Positions 8,169-17,039 of a stretch of 64,000 nt of DNA are shown here, in pieces. Source of the stretch: Pedobacter sp. B4-66 (GTDB taxonomy: Bacteria; Bacteroidota; Bacteroidia; Sphingobacteriales; Sphingobacteriaceae); contig NZ_JAFVME010000009.1 in NCBI RefSeq assembly GCF_018492665.1, forward strand, positions 186,001-250,000, given 5' to 3'. A program made the translations under genes and the position numbers. The notes below the pieces were generated by a model, which worked only from the letters and a program-made list of their open reading frames with translations, was not told the DNA's origin and did not search any database. How positions within the stretch are numbered: position 1 is the first letter of the stretch; each line of letters begins with the position of its first letter.

Positions 8169-10763
8169 ATGAACTTCAACAATTTCACTATAAAAGCCCA
8201 GGAAGCAGTTCAACAGGCTTCTGAAATAGCCCAAGGCAATCAGCAACAGGCTATTGAAACAGCACACCTGCTTAAAGGTTTGCTTACTGTTGATGAAAAC
8301 GTAGTTTCATACGTTTTAAAAAAGTTAAACGTAAATCTTAATGTTTTAAACCAACATTTAGATAGTCAGATTGAGAAATTCCCTAAAGTTAGTGGAAGCA
8401 ATGCCTATTTAACTTCGGGCAGCAATTCTGCTTTACAAAAAGCTCAGTCGTACCTAAAAGAATTTAAAGACGAATTTGTGTCTGTAGAGCATCTTTTGCT
8501 AGGTATTTTATCAGTTAACGATAATACGTCGAAACTTTTAAAAGATCAGGGAGTAAATGAAAAGGACCTTAAAAAAGCAATTATTGCTTTAAGAGGCGAT
8601 AGTCATGTTACCGATCAAAATGCCGAAGCAACTTATAATGCCCTTAATAAATATGCGCGTAACCTTAACGAATATGCCGAATCTGGCAAATTAGACCCTG
8701 TTATTGGTCGTGATGAAGAGATTCGAAGGGTAATTCAAATCCTTTCGCGCCGTACCAAAAACAATCCTATATTGATTGGAGAGCCGGGCGTTGGTAAAAC
8801 AGCCATTGCCGAAGGTATCGCTTTTAGAATCATCAAAGGTGATGTGCCTACAAACCTGAAAACGAAAACTGTTTTCTCACTTGATATGGGTGCATTAATT
8901 GCGGGTGCAAAATATAAAGGCGAATTTGAAGAGCGTTTAAAAGCAGTAGTTAAAGAGGTTACTCATAGCGATGGAGACATTATTCTATTCATCGATGAGA
9001 TCCATACTTTAGTTGGTGCCGGTGGAGGCGAAGGCGCAATGGATGCTGCAAACATCCTTAAACCTGCCCTTGCTCGTGGAGAATTACGTGCAATTGGAGC
9101 TACTACGCTAGATGAATATCAAAAATATCTGGAAAAAGATAAGGCCCTTGAGCGTCGTTTCCAAAAGGTAATGATTAACGAGCCTGATACTCAGGATGCA
9201 ATTTCAATTCTGCGTGGATTAAAAGAAAGATACGAAACCCACCACAAGGTGAGGATTAAAGACGAAGCCATTATTGCCGCAGTAGAAATGTCTCAGCGCT
9301 ATATTGCAGATCGTTTTTTACCAGATAAGGCTATCGACTTAATGGACGAAGCTGCTTCTAAACTACGTTTGGAAATGGATAGCGTGCCTGAAGAGGTTGA
9401 TGAGCTGAATCGTAAAATCATGCAACTGGAAATTGAACGTGAAGCCATTAAAAGAGAGAACGACGATAAAAAAGTTAAAGATCTTGGCGAAGAAATTGCC
9501 AATATGTCTGCCGAACGTGACGAAATAAAAGCCAAATGGCAAGGCGAAAAAGATTTGGTAGATAATATCAACAATGAACTGGAGCAGATTGAAAACTACA
9601 AACTGGAAGCAGAACAAGCGGAACGTGCGGGAGATTATGGTAAAGTAGCAGAAATTCGATACGGTAAAATAAAAGAATCGCAAGACAATGTTGAAAAGCT
9701 AAAAGTTGAACTCGAAGGTATGCAAAGCGAAAGCCGAATGCTGAAAGAAGAAGTTACTGCGGATGATATTGCCGGTGTAGTAGGCAGGTGGACCGGTATA
9801 CCGGTAACCAAGCTGATCTCTAGCGAACGCGAGAAGTTATTAAACCTGGAAAACGAGTTACACAAACGTGTTGCCGGACAAGATGAGGCTATTGAAGCTA
9901 TATCAGATGCTATACGTCGCTCAAGAGCGGGCTTACAGGATAAACGTAAACCAATTGGATCGTTCATATTCCTTGGTACAACAGGTGTTGGTAAAACGGA
10001 ATTAGCCAAAGCATTGGCAGAGTTTCTGTTTAACGACGAGAATGCCATGACCAGAATAGATATGAGTGAATATCAGGAACGTCATGCGGTTTCTCGCTTA
10101 ATTGGAGCTCCTCCGGGATATGTAGGATACGATGAAGGCGGTCAGCTAACTGAAGCTGTGCGTAGAAAACCTTATTCGGTGGTATTGCTGGATGAGATTG
10201 AGAAAGCACATCCTGATGTATTTAACATTCTGTTACAGGTGTTGGATGACGGAAGGTTAACCGACAATAAAGGTCGCGTGGTAAACTTTAAAAACACCAT
10301 CATCATCATGACCTCGAATATTGGGGCACATATGATTCAGGATAACTTTAAAGATCTTAACGATAATAACCGCGATGAGATAATTGCAAAAACCAAAAAC
10401 GAATTGTTTGAGGTATTGAAACAAACCATCAGACCCGAGTTTTTAAATCGTATAGATGAGCTGATAATGTTTACACCGCTTAATCGCAATGAGCTTAGAG
10501 ACATTGTTACCTTGCAGTTTAAACATGTACAGGATACACTTGCGGAGATGGGAATTGAAATAGAGGCAACACCTGAAGCTTTGGATTGGCTTTCAGAATT
10601 AGGATATGATCCTCAATTTGGTGCCCGCCCGTTAAAACGTGTAATACAAAAACGTATCCTTAATGAGCTATCTAAAGAGATTCTTGCTGGCAAGATCGAT
10701 AAGGATAGTAAAATCAAACTGGATATGTTTGATCACAAGTTTGTCTTTTTAAACAACAAATAA
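8169..10763 (+). CDS. clpB: ATP-dependent disaggregase chaperone ClpB
   Basis: I start the protein at the ATG at 8169 (864 residues, MNFNNFTIKAQEA) rather than at the in-frame TTG at 8148, because ClpB homologues begin at this sequence. It has the N-terminal Clp repeat domain, the first AAA+ module with Walker A GEPGVGKT at residues 204-211, a charged coiled-coil middle domain at about 400-530, and the second AAA+ module with Walker A GTTGVGKT from residue 603. The C-terminal GYDPQFGARPLKRVIQ segment is typical. ClpB works with DnaK to rescue aggregated proteins. It stands alone, with a strong terminator behind it. Confidence 0.97.
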   Translation: MNFNNFTIKAQEAVQQASEIAQGNQQQAIETAHLLKGLLTVDENVVSYVLKKLNVNLNVLNQHLDSQIEKFPKVSGSNAYLTSGSNSALQKAQSYLKEFKDEFVSVEHLLLGILSVNDNTSKLLKDQGVNEKDLKKAIIALRGDSHVTDQNAEATYNALNKYARNLNEYAESGKLDPVIGRDEEIRRVIQILSRRTKNNPILIGEPGVGKTAIAEGIAFRIIKGDVPTNLKTKTVFSLDMGALIAGAKYKGEFEERLKAVVKEVTHSDGDIILFIDEIHTLVGAGGGEGAMDAANILKPALARGELRAIGATTLDEYQKYLEKDKALERRFQKVMINEPDTQDAISILRGLKERYETHHKVRIKDEAIIAAVEMSQRYIADRFLPDKAIDLMDEAASKLRLEMDSVPEEVDELNRKIMQLEIEREAIKRENDDKKVKDLGEEIANMSAERDEIKAKWQGEKDLVDNINNELEQIENYKLEAEQAERAGDYGKVAEIRYGKIKESQDNVEKLKVELEGMQSESRMLKEEVTADDIAGVVGRWTGIPVTKLISSEREKLLNLENELHKRVAGQDEAIEAISDAIRRSRAGLQDKRKPIGSFIFLGTTGVGKTELAKALAEFLFNDENAMTRIDMSEYQERHAVSRLIGAPPGYVGYDEGGQLTEAVRRKPYSVVLLDEIEKAHPDVFNILLQVLDDGRLTDNKGRVVNFKNTIIIMTSNIGAHMIQDNFKDLNDNNRDEIIAKTKNELFEVLKQTIRPEFLNRIDELIMFTPLNRNELRDIVTLQFKHVQDTLAEMGIEIEATPEALDWLSELGYDPQFGARPLKRVIQKRILNELSKEILAGKIDKDSKIKLDMFDHKFVFLNNK

Positions 10764-10772
10764 GAGTTTTTA

Positions 10773-10807
10773 AAAAGCGGGTGTTATCTTCTATAACACC
10801 CGCTTTT
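10773..10807 (+). terminator. Intrinsic terminator after clpB
   Basis: A perfect 15-bp stem (AAAAGCGGGTGTTAT and its complement) with a 5-base loop ends in TTTT. Confidence 0.9.
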
Positions 10808-10912
10808 ATATTTAATATTTTTCTTATATTTATTTCTTGATATCACTAAAATCCGATTGATATTAAATTGGTTCTGGTACTTCCTTAAAATCTCATTAAT
10901 TAAATTTTGGGG

Positions 10913-11067
10913 CCGAAGGACACTCAATTTAGGACCTAAAATATAGTCGTCTCTGGCACCACCTTTAAACGCACCTTGTTCGGACCTCGTTCGACCATAG
11001 TCGAACGAGGTCCGAACAAAAGCCGTCGAAGAGCCGATGCAGACTTCGGACCCAAAAAAAATTAAAA
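10913..11067 (+). repeat. Dispersed palindromic repeat, copy 1
   Basis: This intergenic block aligns with the reverse complement of 59067-59219. Shared parts include ATATAGTCGTC, a CTTTAAA block, the central ACCTCGTTCGGA-like palindrome, AGCCGA.GCA and an A-rich end. Its core is a perfect 20-bp inverted repeat (10976-10995 and 11000-11019) with a 4-base loop. No reading frame is present. It resembles a REP- or MITE-like element. Confidence 0.75.
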
Positions 11068-11167
11068 ATGAACTTCATTGTCTGCCAAAAGATAGATGCG
11101 GCAAAAATGAAATACAGAACATTCCGCCTTAATTTGTGTTATATAAGTAATACATTCCTCTACAATT

Positions 11168-13453
11168 ATGAAAATTGCTTATATATCTTCCTATCCGCCT
11201 CGTGAATGCGGCATCGCGACTTTCAACAACAACTTACTAAAAGCCATCGGATTTAATAAAGAATCCATTTCCGGAGACAGCTTCGTTGTGGCAATGAATG
11301 ATTCTGATTCATTGGATGAATATGAATACCCTAAAGAGGTAAAATACATCATAAGGCAAGAAAATCAAAAAGACTACATTCGCGCAGCGGACTACATAAA
11401 CACCAGTGTTGCCGATGCCTGCATTTTAGAACACGAATACGGAATTTACGGAGGCGAAGCCGGAATCTATATTTTGCCCCTTATTGCCAGGCTTCAAAAA
11501 CCTCTGATCACAATTCTTCACACCATACTAAAAGACCCCAACTACGTACAACTTACTGTTTTACGAGAAATCGCAAAACACTCTTCGAGAATTATTGTAA
11601 TGAGCCATAGAGCTGTAGGATTTTTAACCAGCATTTATGGAATTCCCTTTGATAAAATCCAGTTGATTGAGCATGGTGTGCCAGATTTAGAGCCTAAACA
11701 AGAGAACCCTGTTAAAAACACATTAGCCTTCAAAGGCAAAAAAGTACTATTTACCTTTGGTTTGATCAGCAGAAACAAAGGTCTGGAAACCGTTATTGAA
11801 GCCCTTCCACAAATAGTAGCTAAAAACCCAAACGTAATGTATGTGGTTTTAGGTACCACACATCCGGGAGTTATACGAAACTCAGGAGAAGAATACAGAG
11901 ATAGTCTAAGGAGATTGGCTAGAAAGCTCAATGTAGAAGACAACATTACCTTCATCAACAAATTTGTATCAGAAGAAGAGCTATTCGATTATCTGACAGC
12001 CTGCCAAATGTACATCACGCCTTATTTAAATGAGGCCCAAATTACAAGTGGAACGCTTTCTTATGCTGTTGGAGCAGGCACCGCGATATTATCAACCCCC
12101 TATTGGCATGCACAGGAGTTACTGGCAGATCATCGTGGTAGATTATTTGATTTTAAAGATGCCAATGGAATTGCTACTACAGTAAATGAGTTATTCGAAG
12201 ATGAAAGCAAACTGAACCAACTAAGATCTAATGCTTATGAATATGGAATGCATTTACGTTGGCCAACTATAGGACAAGTATTTGTTGATGTACTTGAAGA
12301 AGCAGTTTCAAAATACCTTTCTGAAAAAGAAATCAGCAATAAGCCAATCATAGATCCAGATATGATGCCAGCCTTTACTCTGGCACATATACAACGCTTA
12401 ACAGATGATACAGGTATTGTTCAACATGCAAAATATGGGATACCAAATCTCAAAGAGGGCTATTGTTTAGATGATAATTCAAGAGCTTTAACACTAACTA
12501 TCCTTGCCTACCAGCAAAACAAGAGCAAAATTTCTTTAGATCTATTACCTATTTACTTAAGTTACATTCAATATATGCAGCTCGAGGATGGCAATTTCAG
12601 AAACTTTCTGAGCTTTAAACGGGAGTACCTAGATGAAGTTGGCACTGAAGATTCATTTGGAAGAACTGTATGGGCATTGGGTTATTTAATTAACAATGCA
12701 CCTAACAACTCTTACAGGGAGTTTGGAAAAGAATTATTCCTTAAGTCAATTCCTCATTTTGGCAGCTTAAATCATTTAAGAGGAATAGCAAATACTATAA
12801 TTGGTTTAACACATTTTATCCATGCCCATCCTTATGATGAGCATTTTAAAAATTTACTGGACCAGCTTGCAGAGCCTTTAAAGATGGCTTATCGCACCCA
12901 CCGAGCTGAAGATTGGCATTGGTTTGAAGAAAAACTAACATACGATAATGCAATACTACCCCTTGCTTTGATGTCTCACTATGAAATCAGCAAAGATCAG
13001 GAATCAAAAGATATTGCTTTTGAGAGCCTAGAATTTCTAACTCAAAAAACATTAGCAAAAGGCTACCTAAATCCAGTTGGCAATGATGGCTGGCTATTCA
13101 AAGATGGAGAAGAAATGGCCATATACGACCAACAAGCTATTGAAACCATGGGAATGGTAATGGTGTACTTTAAAGCGTATGAAATTACACACGACTTAAC
13201 CTACATTAAACAAATGTATTTAAGTTATCAGTGGTTTTTAGGCGAAAACTCGCTTCAAATCCCCTTGTATGACTATGAGACTAAAGGTTGTGGAGATGGA
13301 TTACAATCACATGGCATCAATAGAAATCAGGGAGCAGAAAGTACCTTGGCTTATTGGATTTCGCATTTAATTGTACTGAAAGCCTTAGAATCAGAATACG
13401 AATTTATCCAAAGCAGCGACCTTCTGGCTGCTCAAAAACAGGATTTTAATTGA
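11168..13453 (+). CDS. Two-domain protein: GT4 glycosyltransferase fused to an alpha/alpha-toroid domain
   Basis: The 761-residue cytoplasmic protein has an N-terminal GT-B glycosyltransferase of family GT4 (about residues 1-385), with YPPRECGIATF at the start and NEAQITSGTLSYAVGAG and PYWHAQELL in the donor-binding half. The C-terminal half (about 395-760) is all-helical, with repeated aromatic/acidic motifs such as CLDDNSRAL, DWHWFEEKLTYDNA and IYDQQAIE, like (alpha/alpha)6-barrel glycosidases or phosphorylases. It overlaps the next GT gene by 4 bases and faces a GH130 gene. The pair may build a mannoside-type glycan; that is inference. Confidence 0.85.
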   Translation: MKIAYISSYPPRECGIATFNNNLLKAIGFNKESISGDSFVVAMNDSDSLDEYEYPKEVKYIIRQENQKDYIRAADYINTSVADACILEHEYGIYGGEAGIYILPLIARLQKPLITILHTILKDPNYVQLTVLREIAKHSSRIIVMSHRAVGFLTSIYGIPFDKIQLIEHGVPDLEPKQENPVKNTLAFKGKKVLFTFGLISRNKGLETVIEALPQIVAKNPNVMYVVLGTTHPGVIRNSGEEYRDSLRRLARKLNVEDNITFINKFVSEEELFDYLTACQMYITPYLNEAQITSGTLSYAVGAGTAILSTPYWHAQELLADHRGRLFDFKDANGIATTVNELFEDESKLNQLRSNAYEYGMHLRWPTIGQVFVDVLEEAVSKYLSEKEISNKPIIDPDMMPAFTLAHIQRLTDDTGIVQHAKYGIPNLKEGYCLDDNSRALTLTILAYQQNKSKISLDLLPIYLSYIQYMQLEDGNFRNFLSFKREYLDEVGTEDSFGRTVWALGYLINNAPNNSYREFGKELFLKSIPHFGSLNHLRGIANTIIGLTHFIHAHPYDEHFKNLLDQLAEPLKMAYRTHRAEDWHWFEEKLTYDNAILPLALMSHYEISKDQESKDIAFESLEFLTQKTLAKGYLNPVGNDGWLFKDGEEMAIYDQQAIETMGMVMVYFKAYEITHDLTYIKQMYLSYQWFLGENSLQIPLYDYETKGCGDGLQSHGINRNQGAESTLAYWISHLIVLKALESEYEFIQSSDLLAAQKQDFN

Positions 13454-14457
13454 AAGTAGCAGTTCTGTCACCCGTAGCCTGGAGAACTCCACCCCGGCAT
13501 TATGGGCCATGGGAACAAATGGCATCCAATTTAACTGAAGGATTGGTAAGTAAAGGTTTGGAGGTAACCTTATTCGCTACATCAGATTCCATCACGGCAG
13601 CAAAATTGGATGCTGTGGTGAAAAAAGGATACGAAGAAGATAAAACGGTTGATACCAAGGTTGTGGAATGCCTTCACATCAGCAATCTGATGGAAAAGGC
13701 GAACCAATTTGACCTGATTCATAACCATTTCGACTTTTTACCACTTACCTATTCCGGATTGATTAAAACTCCGTTAATAACCACTATCCATGGCTTTTCA
13801 TCAGAAAAGATTTTATCTGTTTATCAAAAATACAACGCTACAAGCCATTATGCTTCTATAAGCAATAGTAACAGACATCCCTCCTTAAAATACCTCGCTA
13901 CGGTATACAATGGAATTCAAGTTGGTAATTTCGATTTCAATGATTCACCTGAAAACTATTTGTTATTCTTTGGGCGAATACATCCCGACAAGGGTACTTC
14001 GGAAGCCATACAAATAGCACTAAAAACAAAACGCAGACTAATTATTGCTGGTATTGTACAAGATCAGAATTACTACAACGAAAGGATTAAGCCTTATTTG
14101 AATGATGAGATTAAGTTTATAGGCGCCGCCGGACCAGAGCAAAGGAATGAATTGCTGGGCAAAGCTTATGCATTATTACATCCCATTAGTTTTGACGAGC
14201 CGTTTGGTTTAAGTGTAGCCGAAGCAATGCTTTGTGGAACTCCCGTTATTGCATTTAACAAGGGAGCAATGCCTGAACTGATAAAAGACCATGAAACCGG
14301 ATTTCTGGTAAAAGATATAGATGAAGCTGTTAAAGCAGTTTCATCTATATCTTCTATTGATCGCCTAACCTGCCGCAATTGGGCAATTAAGAACTTCTCT
14401 CAGGAAAAAATGGTGGCCGATTACATCAGCCTTTACCATCAAATTTTAGCGCTATAA
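13450..14457 (+). CDS. GT4 family glycosyltransferase
   Basis: The 335-residue protein starts with a TTG codon that overlaps the preceding stop (TTGA). The first residues, KVAVLSPVAWRTPPRHYGPWE, carry the conserved acceptor-site N-terminus of GT4 enzymes, and no nearby ATG fits. The donor-binding motif appears as DEPFGLSVAEAMLCGTPVIA near residue 250, with both glutamates of E-x7-E. It lacks a signal peptide and membrane segments. Together with the upstream fusion protein it forms a coupled operon; sugar specificity is unknown. Confidence 0.88.
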   Translation: MKVAVLSPVAWRTPPRHYGPWEQMASNLTEGLVSKGLEVTLFATSDSITAAKLDAVVKKGYEEDKTVDTKVVECLHISNLMEKANQFDLIHNHFDFLPLTYSGLIKTPLITTIHGFSSEKILSVYQKYNATSHYASISNSNRHPSLKYLATVYNGIQVGNFDFNDSPENYLLFFGRIHPDKGTSEAIQIALKTKRRLIIAGIVQDQNYYNERIKPYLNDEIKFIGAAGPEQRNELLGKAYALLHPISFDEPFGLSVAEAMLCGTPVIAFNKGAMPELIKDHETGFLVKDIDEAVKAVSSISSIDRLTCRNWAIKNFSQEKMVADYISLYHQILAL

Positions 14458-14463
14458 ATCTCC

Positions 14464-15927
14464 TCAATTTGAGTTTTTTAGTTTTTCGAGCAGGACATCT
14501 ATTTTAACCCCAGCAAATGAAGAACAATAGTCGGACAGACCGTAAGGGATAATCAACTCACCATTGTGGATAATAGAACCACATGAATACAAAACATTGG
14601 GCACATATCCCTCCCGTTCATCCTTATTTGGTATAACAAGAGGTTCCTTTAGCCTACCAATTTCTATTGAGGGGTCATTTAGATCGAAAAGACTGGCACC
14701 TAAACAGTATCTGCGCATAGGGCCAACACCATGGGTTATCACCAGCCAACCTGCTTCGGTTTCAATTGGAGAACCACAGTTGCCTATCTGTATAAACTCC
14801 CAACAGAACTTGGGTTCCTGCAGTTTAACCGGATTATCCCAAACGGTGAGCCTATCAGAGTACATCAAATAATTATTAAAGCCGTCAATGCGCGACATCA
14901 TTGCGTATTTCCCATTGATCTTTCGTGGGAACAGCGCAAGGTTTTTGTTCTGTGCCCCTATGCCATGTAGAGGACTAATTTTAAACTCATAAAAATCTGT
15001 TGTCTGCAATAATTTAGGCATAATCATGGCGCCATCAAACGCAGTATAAGTAGCATAATATATTACTGAACCGTCATCTCTAACAAAGCGGACAAATCTT
15101 GCATCCTCTATGCCCTTGCGTTCAAATTCAGAAATAGGAAAGATAACCCTGTCAGATATATCTGTATCTCTAGAAAAACTAATCTCATGGTAAGTATCAG
15201 ATAGCCACAGCACTTTATCATACTCTAGTTTCTTTAAATCACTTTCCTCTAGGCTTTTAGAATCTAAAATAATTTTACGCAATGTTGCATAATCAAACTT
15301 TTCCTCCAATTTTAAACCAACCTCATCTAGTACTTCAAAATCTATTTTTGAATCGGCAGCCTTTTTTAGAAATAGTTTTTTGTTATAAATAGCATTTTTT
15401 ACTACTTCAGCTTCATCAACATAATTGCCTACAGGTATTACAGTAATGTCGTGATTACGATCTATAAGTGCTCTCCGGAATACTACAGATGAAATATGGC
15501 CTTCACCAACTGCCCTAAAACTAATAATTACCCGTCTTTCACCTTCAACAAGATCAGATTGATCAGGATCCTCAACGATGGAAGGATTAAAAAAAGCAGC
15601 GGATTCTATAGAATATTCATGTGTGAAATAAGAACCAATTAACAGCTTATGATACTTATCCATTTCTTCATAATCAAACCCCGCTACTTCAATACAGCCC
15701 TTTACTTTTTTACAGTGCCTATTGAGAATTTTGGTAATGCTTCTGTGCCGCTTGGAATATTCTTGTAGCAAAGGAGAGATGATATCGAAAACCTCGACCG
15801 CTGTAAGCCCCATAACTTGTTTTACTACTTCTACCGCGCGCTCTTCTCCATTAAAAAAGAATCTGGCAATTACACGCTTTGGATCAGGATATACCTTAAT
15901 TGGTTTTCGCTCTATTAATAATCTCAT
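14464..15927 (-). CDS. Glycoside hydrolase/phosphorylase family 130 protein
   Basis: The protein is 487 residues if started at the ATG at 15927 (MRLLIERKPIKV); the longer open frame to 16059 adds 44 residues that do not look like protein. It resembles family GH130, whose members cleave or phosphorolyse beta-mannosides. The FFNPSIV...PDQSDL segment and FRAVGEGHIS fit the subgroup with a long N-terminal extension that includes beta-1,2-mannosidases. There is no signal peptide, so it should act in the cytoplasm. It converges on the two GT genes with a 6-base gap, which suggests synthesis and breakdown of the same glycan. Confidence 0.82.
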   Translation of the reverse strand: MRLLIERKPIKVYPDPKRVIARFFFNGEERAVEVVKQVMGLTAVEVFDIISPLLQEYSKRHRSITKILNRHCKKVKGCIEVAGFDYEEMDKYHKLLIGSYFTHEYSIESAAFFNPSIVEDPDQSDLVEGERRVIISFRAVGEGHISSVVFRRALIDRNHDITVIPVGNYVDEAEVVKNAIYNKKLFLKKAADSKIDFEVLDEVGLKLEEKFDYATLRKIILDSKSLEESDLKKLEYDKVLWLSDTYHEISFSRDTDISDRVIFPISEFERKGIEDARFVRFVRDDGSVIYYATYTAFDGAMIMPKLLQTTDFYEFKISPLHGIGAQNKNLALFPRKINGKYAMMSRIDGFNNYLMYSDRLTVWDNPVKLQEPKFCWEFIQIGNCGSPIETEAGWLVITHGVGPMRRYCLGASLFDLNDPSIEIGRLKEPLVIPNKDEREGYVPNVLYSCGSIIHNGELIIPYGLSDYCSSFAGVKIDVLLEKLKNSN

Positions 15928-16311
15928 ACAGTTATAACACTTAAGTAGCCACAATGATTTTAGGAAGTTATCTTTTTTACCGAAAGTGCCAATTTGACTC
16001 GGCGTATTTAAAGTATAGTGTCTAAAATTCTGCCAAAACACACACGTAATTACTGACAATTATACAATAATAGTCAAACTGACTATATATTCTCATGTTA
16101 ATTAAATGACAATTAATAGTTAATTGTCACCCTAAAATAATATTGAAATGTCTCTTTAATTTTATTCCACTACTAGTTAGCGAGTTACAAAAAAATGTGA
16201 TTCAAGCAAAATGAAGCAGATTGTATTTGGCACAGGTGTTGACTATATAACGGAAATGGTCAGAATATAAAAACTAGCAAACGACCAGATTATAAATTAA
16301 AAAATAAGAAA

Positions 16312-16920
16312 ATGAAAAAATTATTATTATCATTAGTTGCAGTTTCTGCATTGGCATTCACAACTCAAGCACAAACTGAAAAAGGAAAAATTATTGTTGG
16401 TGGTAATGCAGCATTTAGCACTAGTAAATCAGATGCAGAAGGTGCTAAGTCAAACACAAGCTTCAAAATTGTACCAAGTGTTGGTTATTTTGTAAGTGAT
16501 AATATTGCAGTTGGTACTGGTGTTGGTTACAGCTACGATAAACAAGTTAGTAAATTTGAAAACCAGGCATTTGTAGTTAGTCCTTTTGGTCGTTACTATG
16601 CTAATTTATCTGAGTCTTTCAAATTTTTCGGTCAGTTATCTGTACCAATGGAATTCGGAACTGCTAAAGCTGTTGACGCCGCCGGTAAAGTAGGTGACAA
16701 AGTAGGTTCTTCTACAAACATTGGTGTTGCATTATCTCCAGGTTTCGCTTTCTTCCCAACTAAAAGAATCGGTATCGAATTCGGAATTAATGGTTTAAGC
16801 TACAACAACACTCGTTATGAGAATGGTGATGGAGATAAAATCAAAGGTGCTGGTTCTGATTCATTCGATCTTGGAGCTAACTTTTTCAAACCTAATTTAG
16901 GTATCCAATTCCACTTTTAA
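16312..16920 (+). CDS. Outer-membrane beta-barrel protein
   Basis: The 202-residue protein has a clean signal peptide (MKKLLLSLVAVSALAFTTQAQ) followed by alternating amphipathic strands, Gly/Asn-rich turns and a C-terminal strand ending in FHF, typical of small OmpA-like or PorT-like beta-barrels of Bacteroidota. The function is unknown; such proteins are often abundant outer-membrane proteins. It is a single-gene unit with a terminator immediately behind it. Confidence 0.8.
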   Translation: MKKLLLSLVAVSALAFTTQAQTEKGKIIVGGNAAFSTSKSDAEGAKSNTSFKIVPSVGYFVSDNIAVGTGVGYSYDKQVSKFENQAFVVSPFGRYYANLSESFKFFGQLSVPMEFGTAKAVDAAGKVGDKVGSSTNIGVALSPGFAFFPTKRIGIEFGINGLSYNNTRYENGDGDKIKGAGSDSFDLGANFFKPNLGIQFHF

Positions 16921-16946
16921 TAGACTTTACATTTGGTTAGATAAAG

Positions 16947-16978
16947 AGCCCTTCGCATTCGCGAGGGCTTTTTTTTTA
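16947..16978 (+). terminator. Intrinsic terminator after the beta-barrel gene
   Basis: AGCCCT-T-CGC pairs with GCG-AGGGCT around a 4-base loop (one bulged T), followed by nine T. Confidence 0.85.
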
Positions 16979-17039
16979 TGGCCATTTTCATAAAAACTCA
17001 TGATGGTTTCCTACTTTTGACGAACTAGCTAATTAAAAA

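Noticed and set aside
9299..10048. Three reverse-strand open frames of 91-137 codons
   Set aside because: All are inside clpB and translate to Ser/Ile/Phe-rich sequence without motifs.
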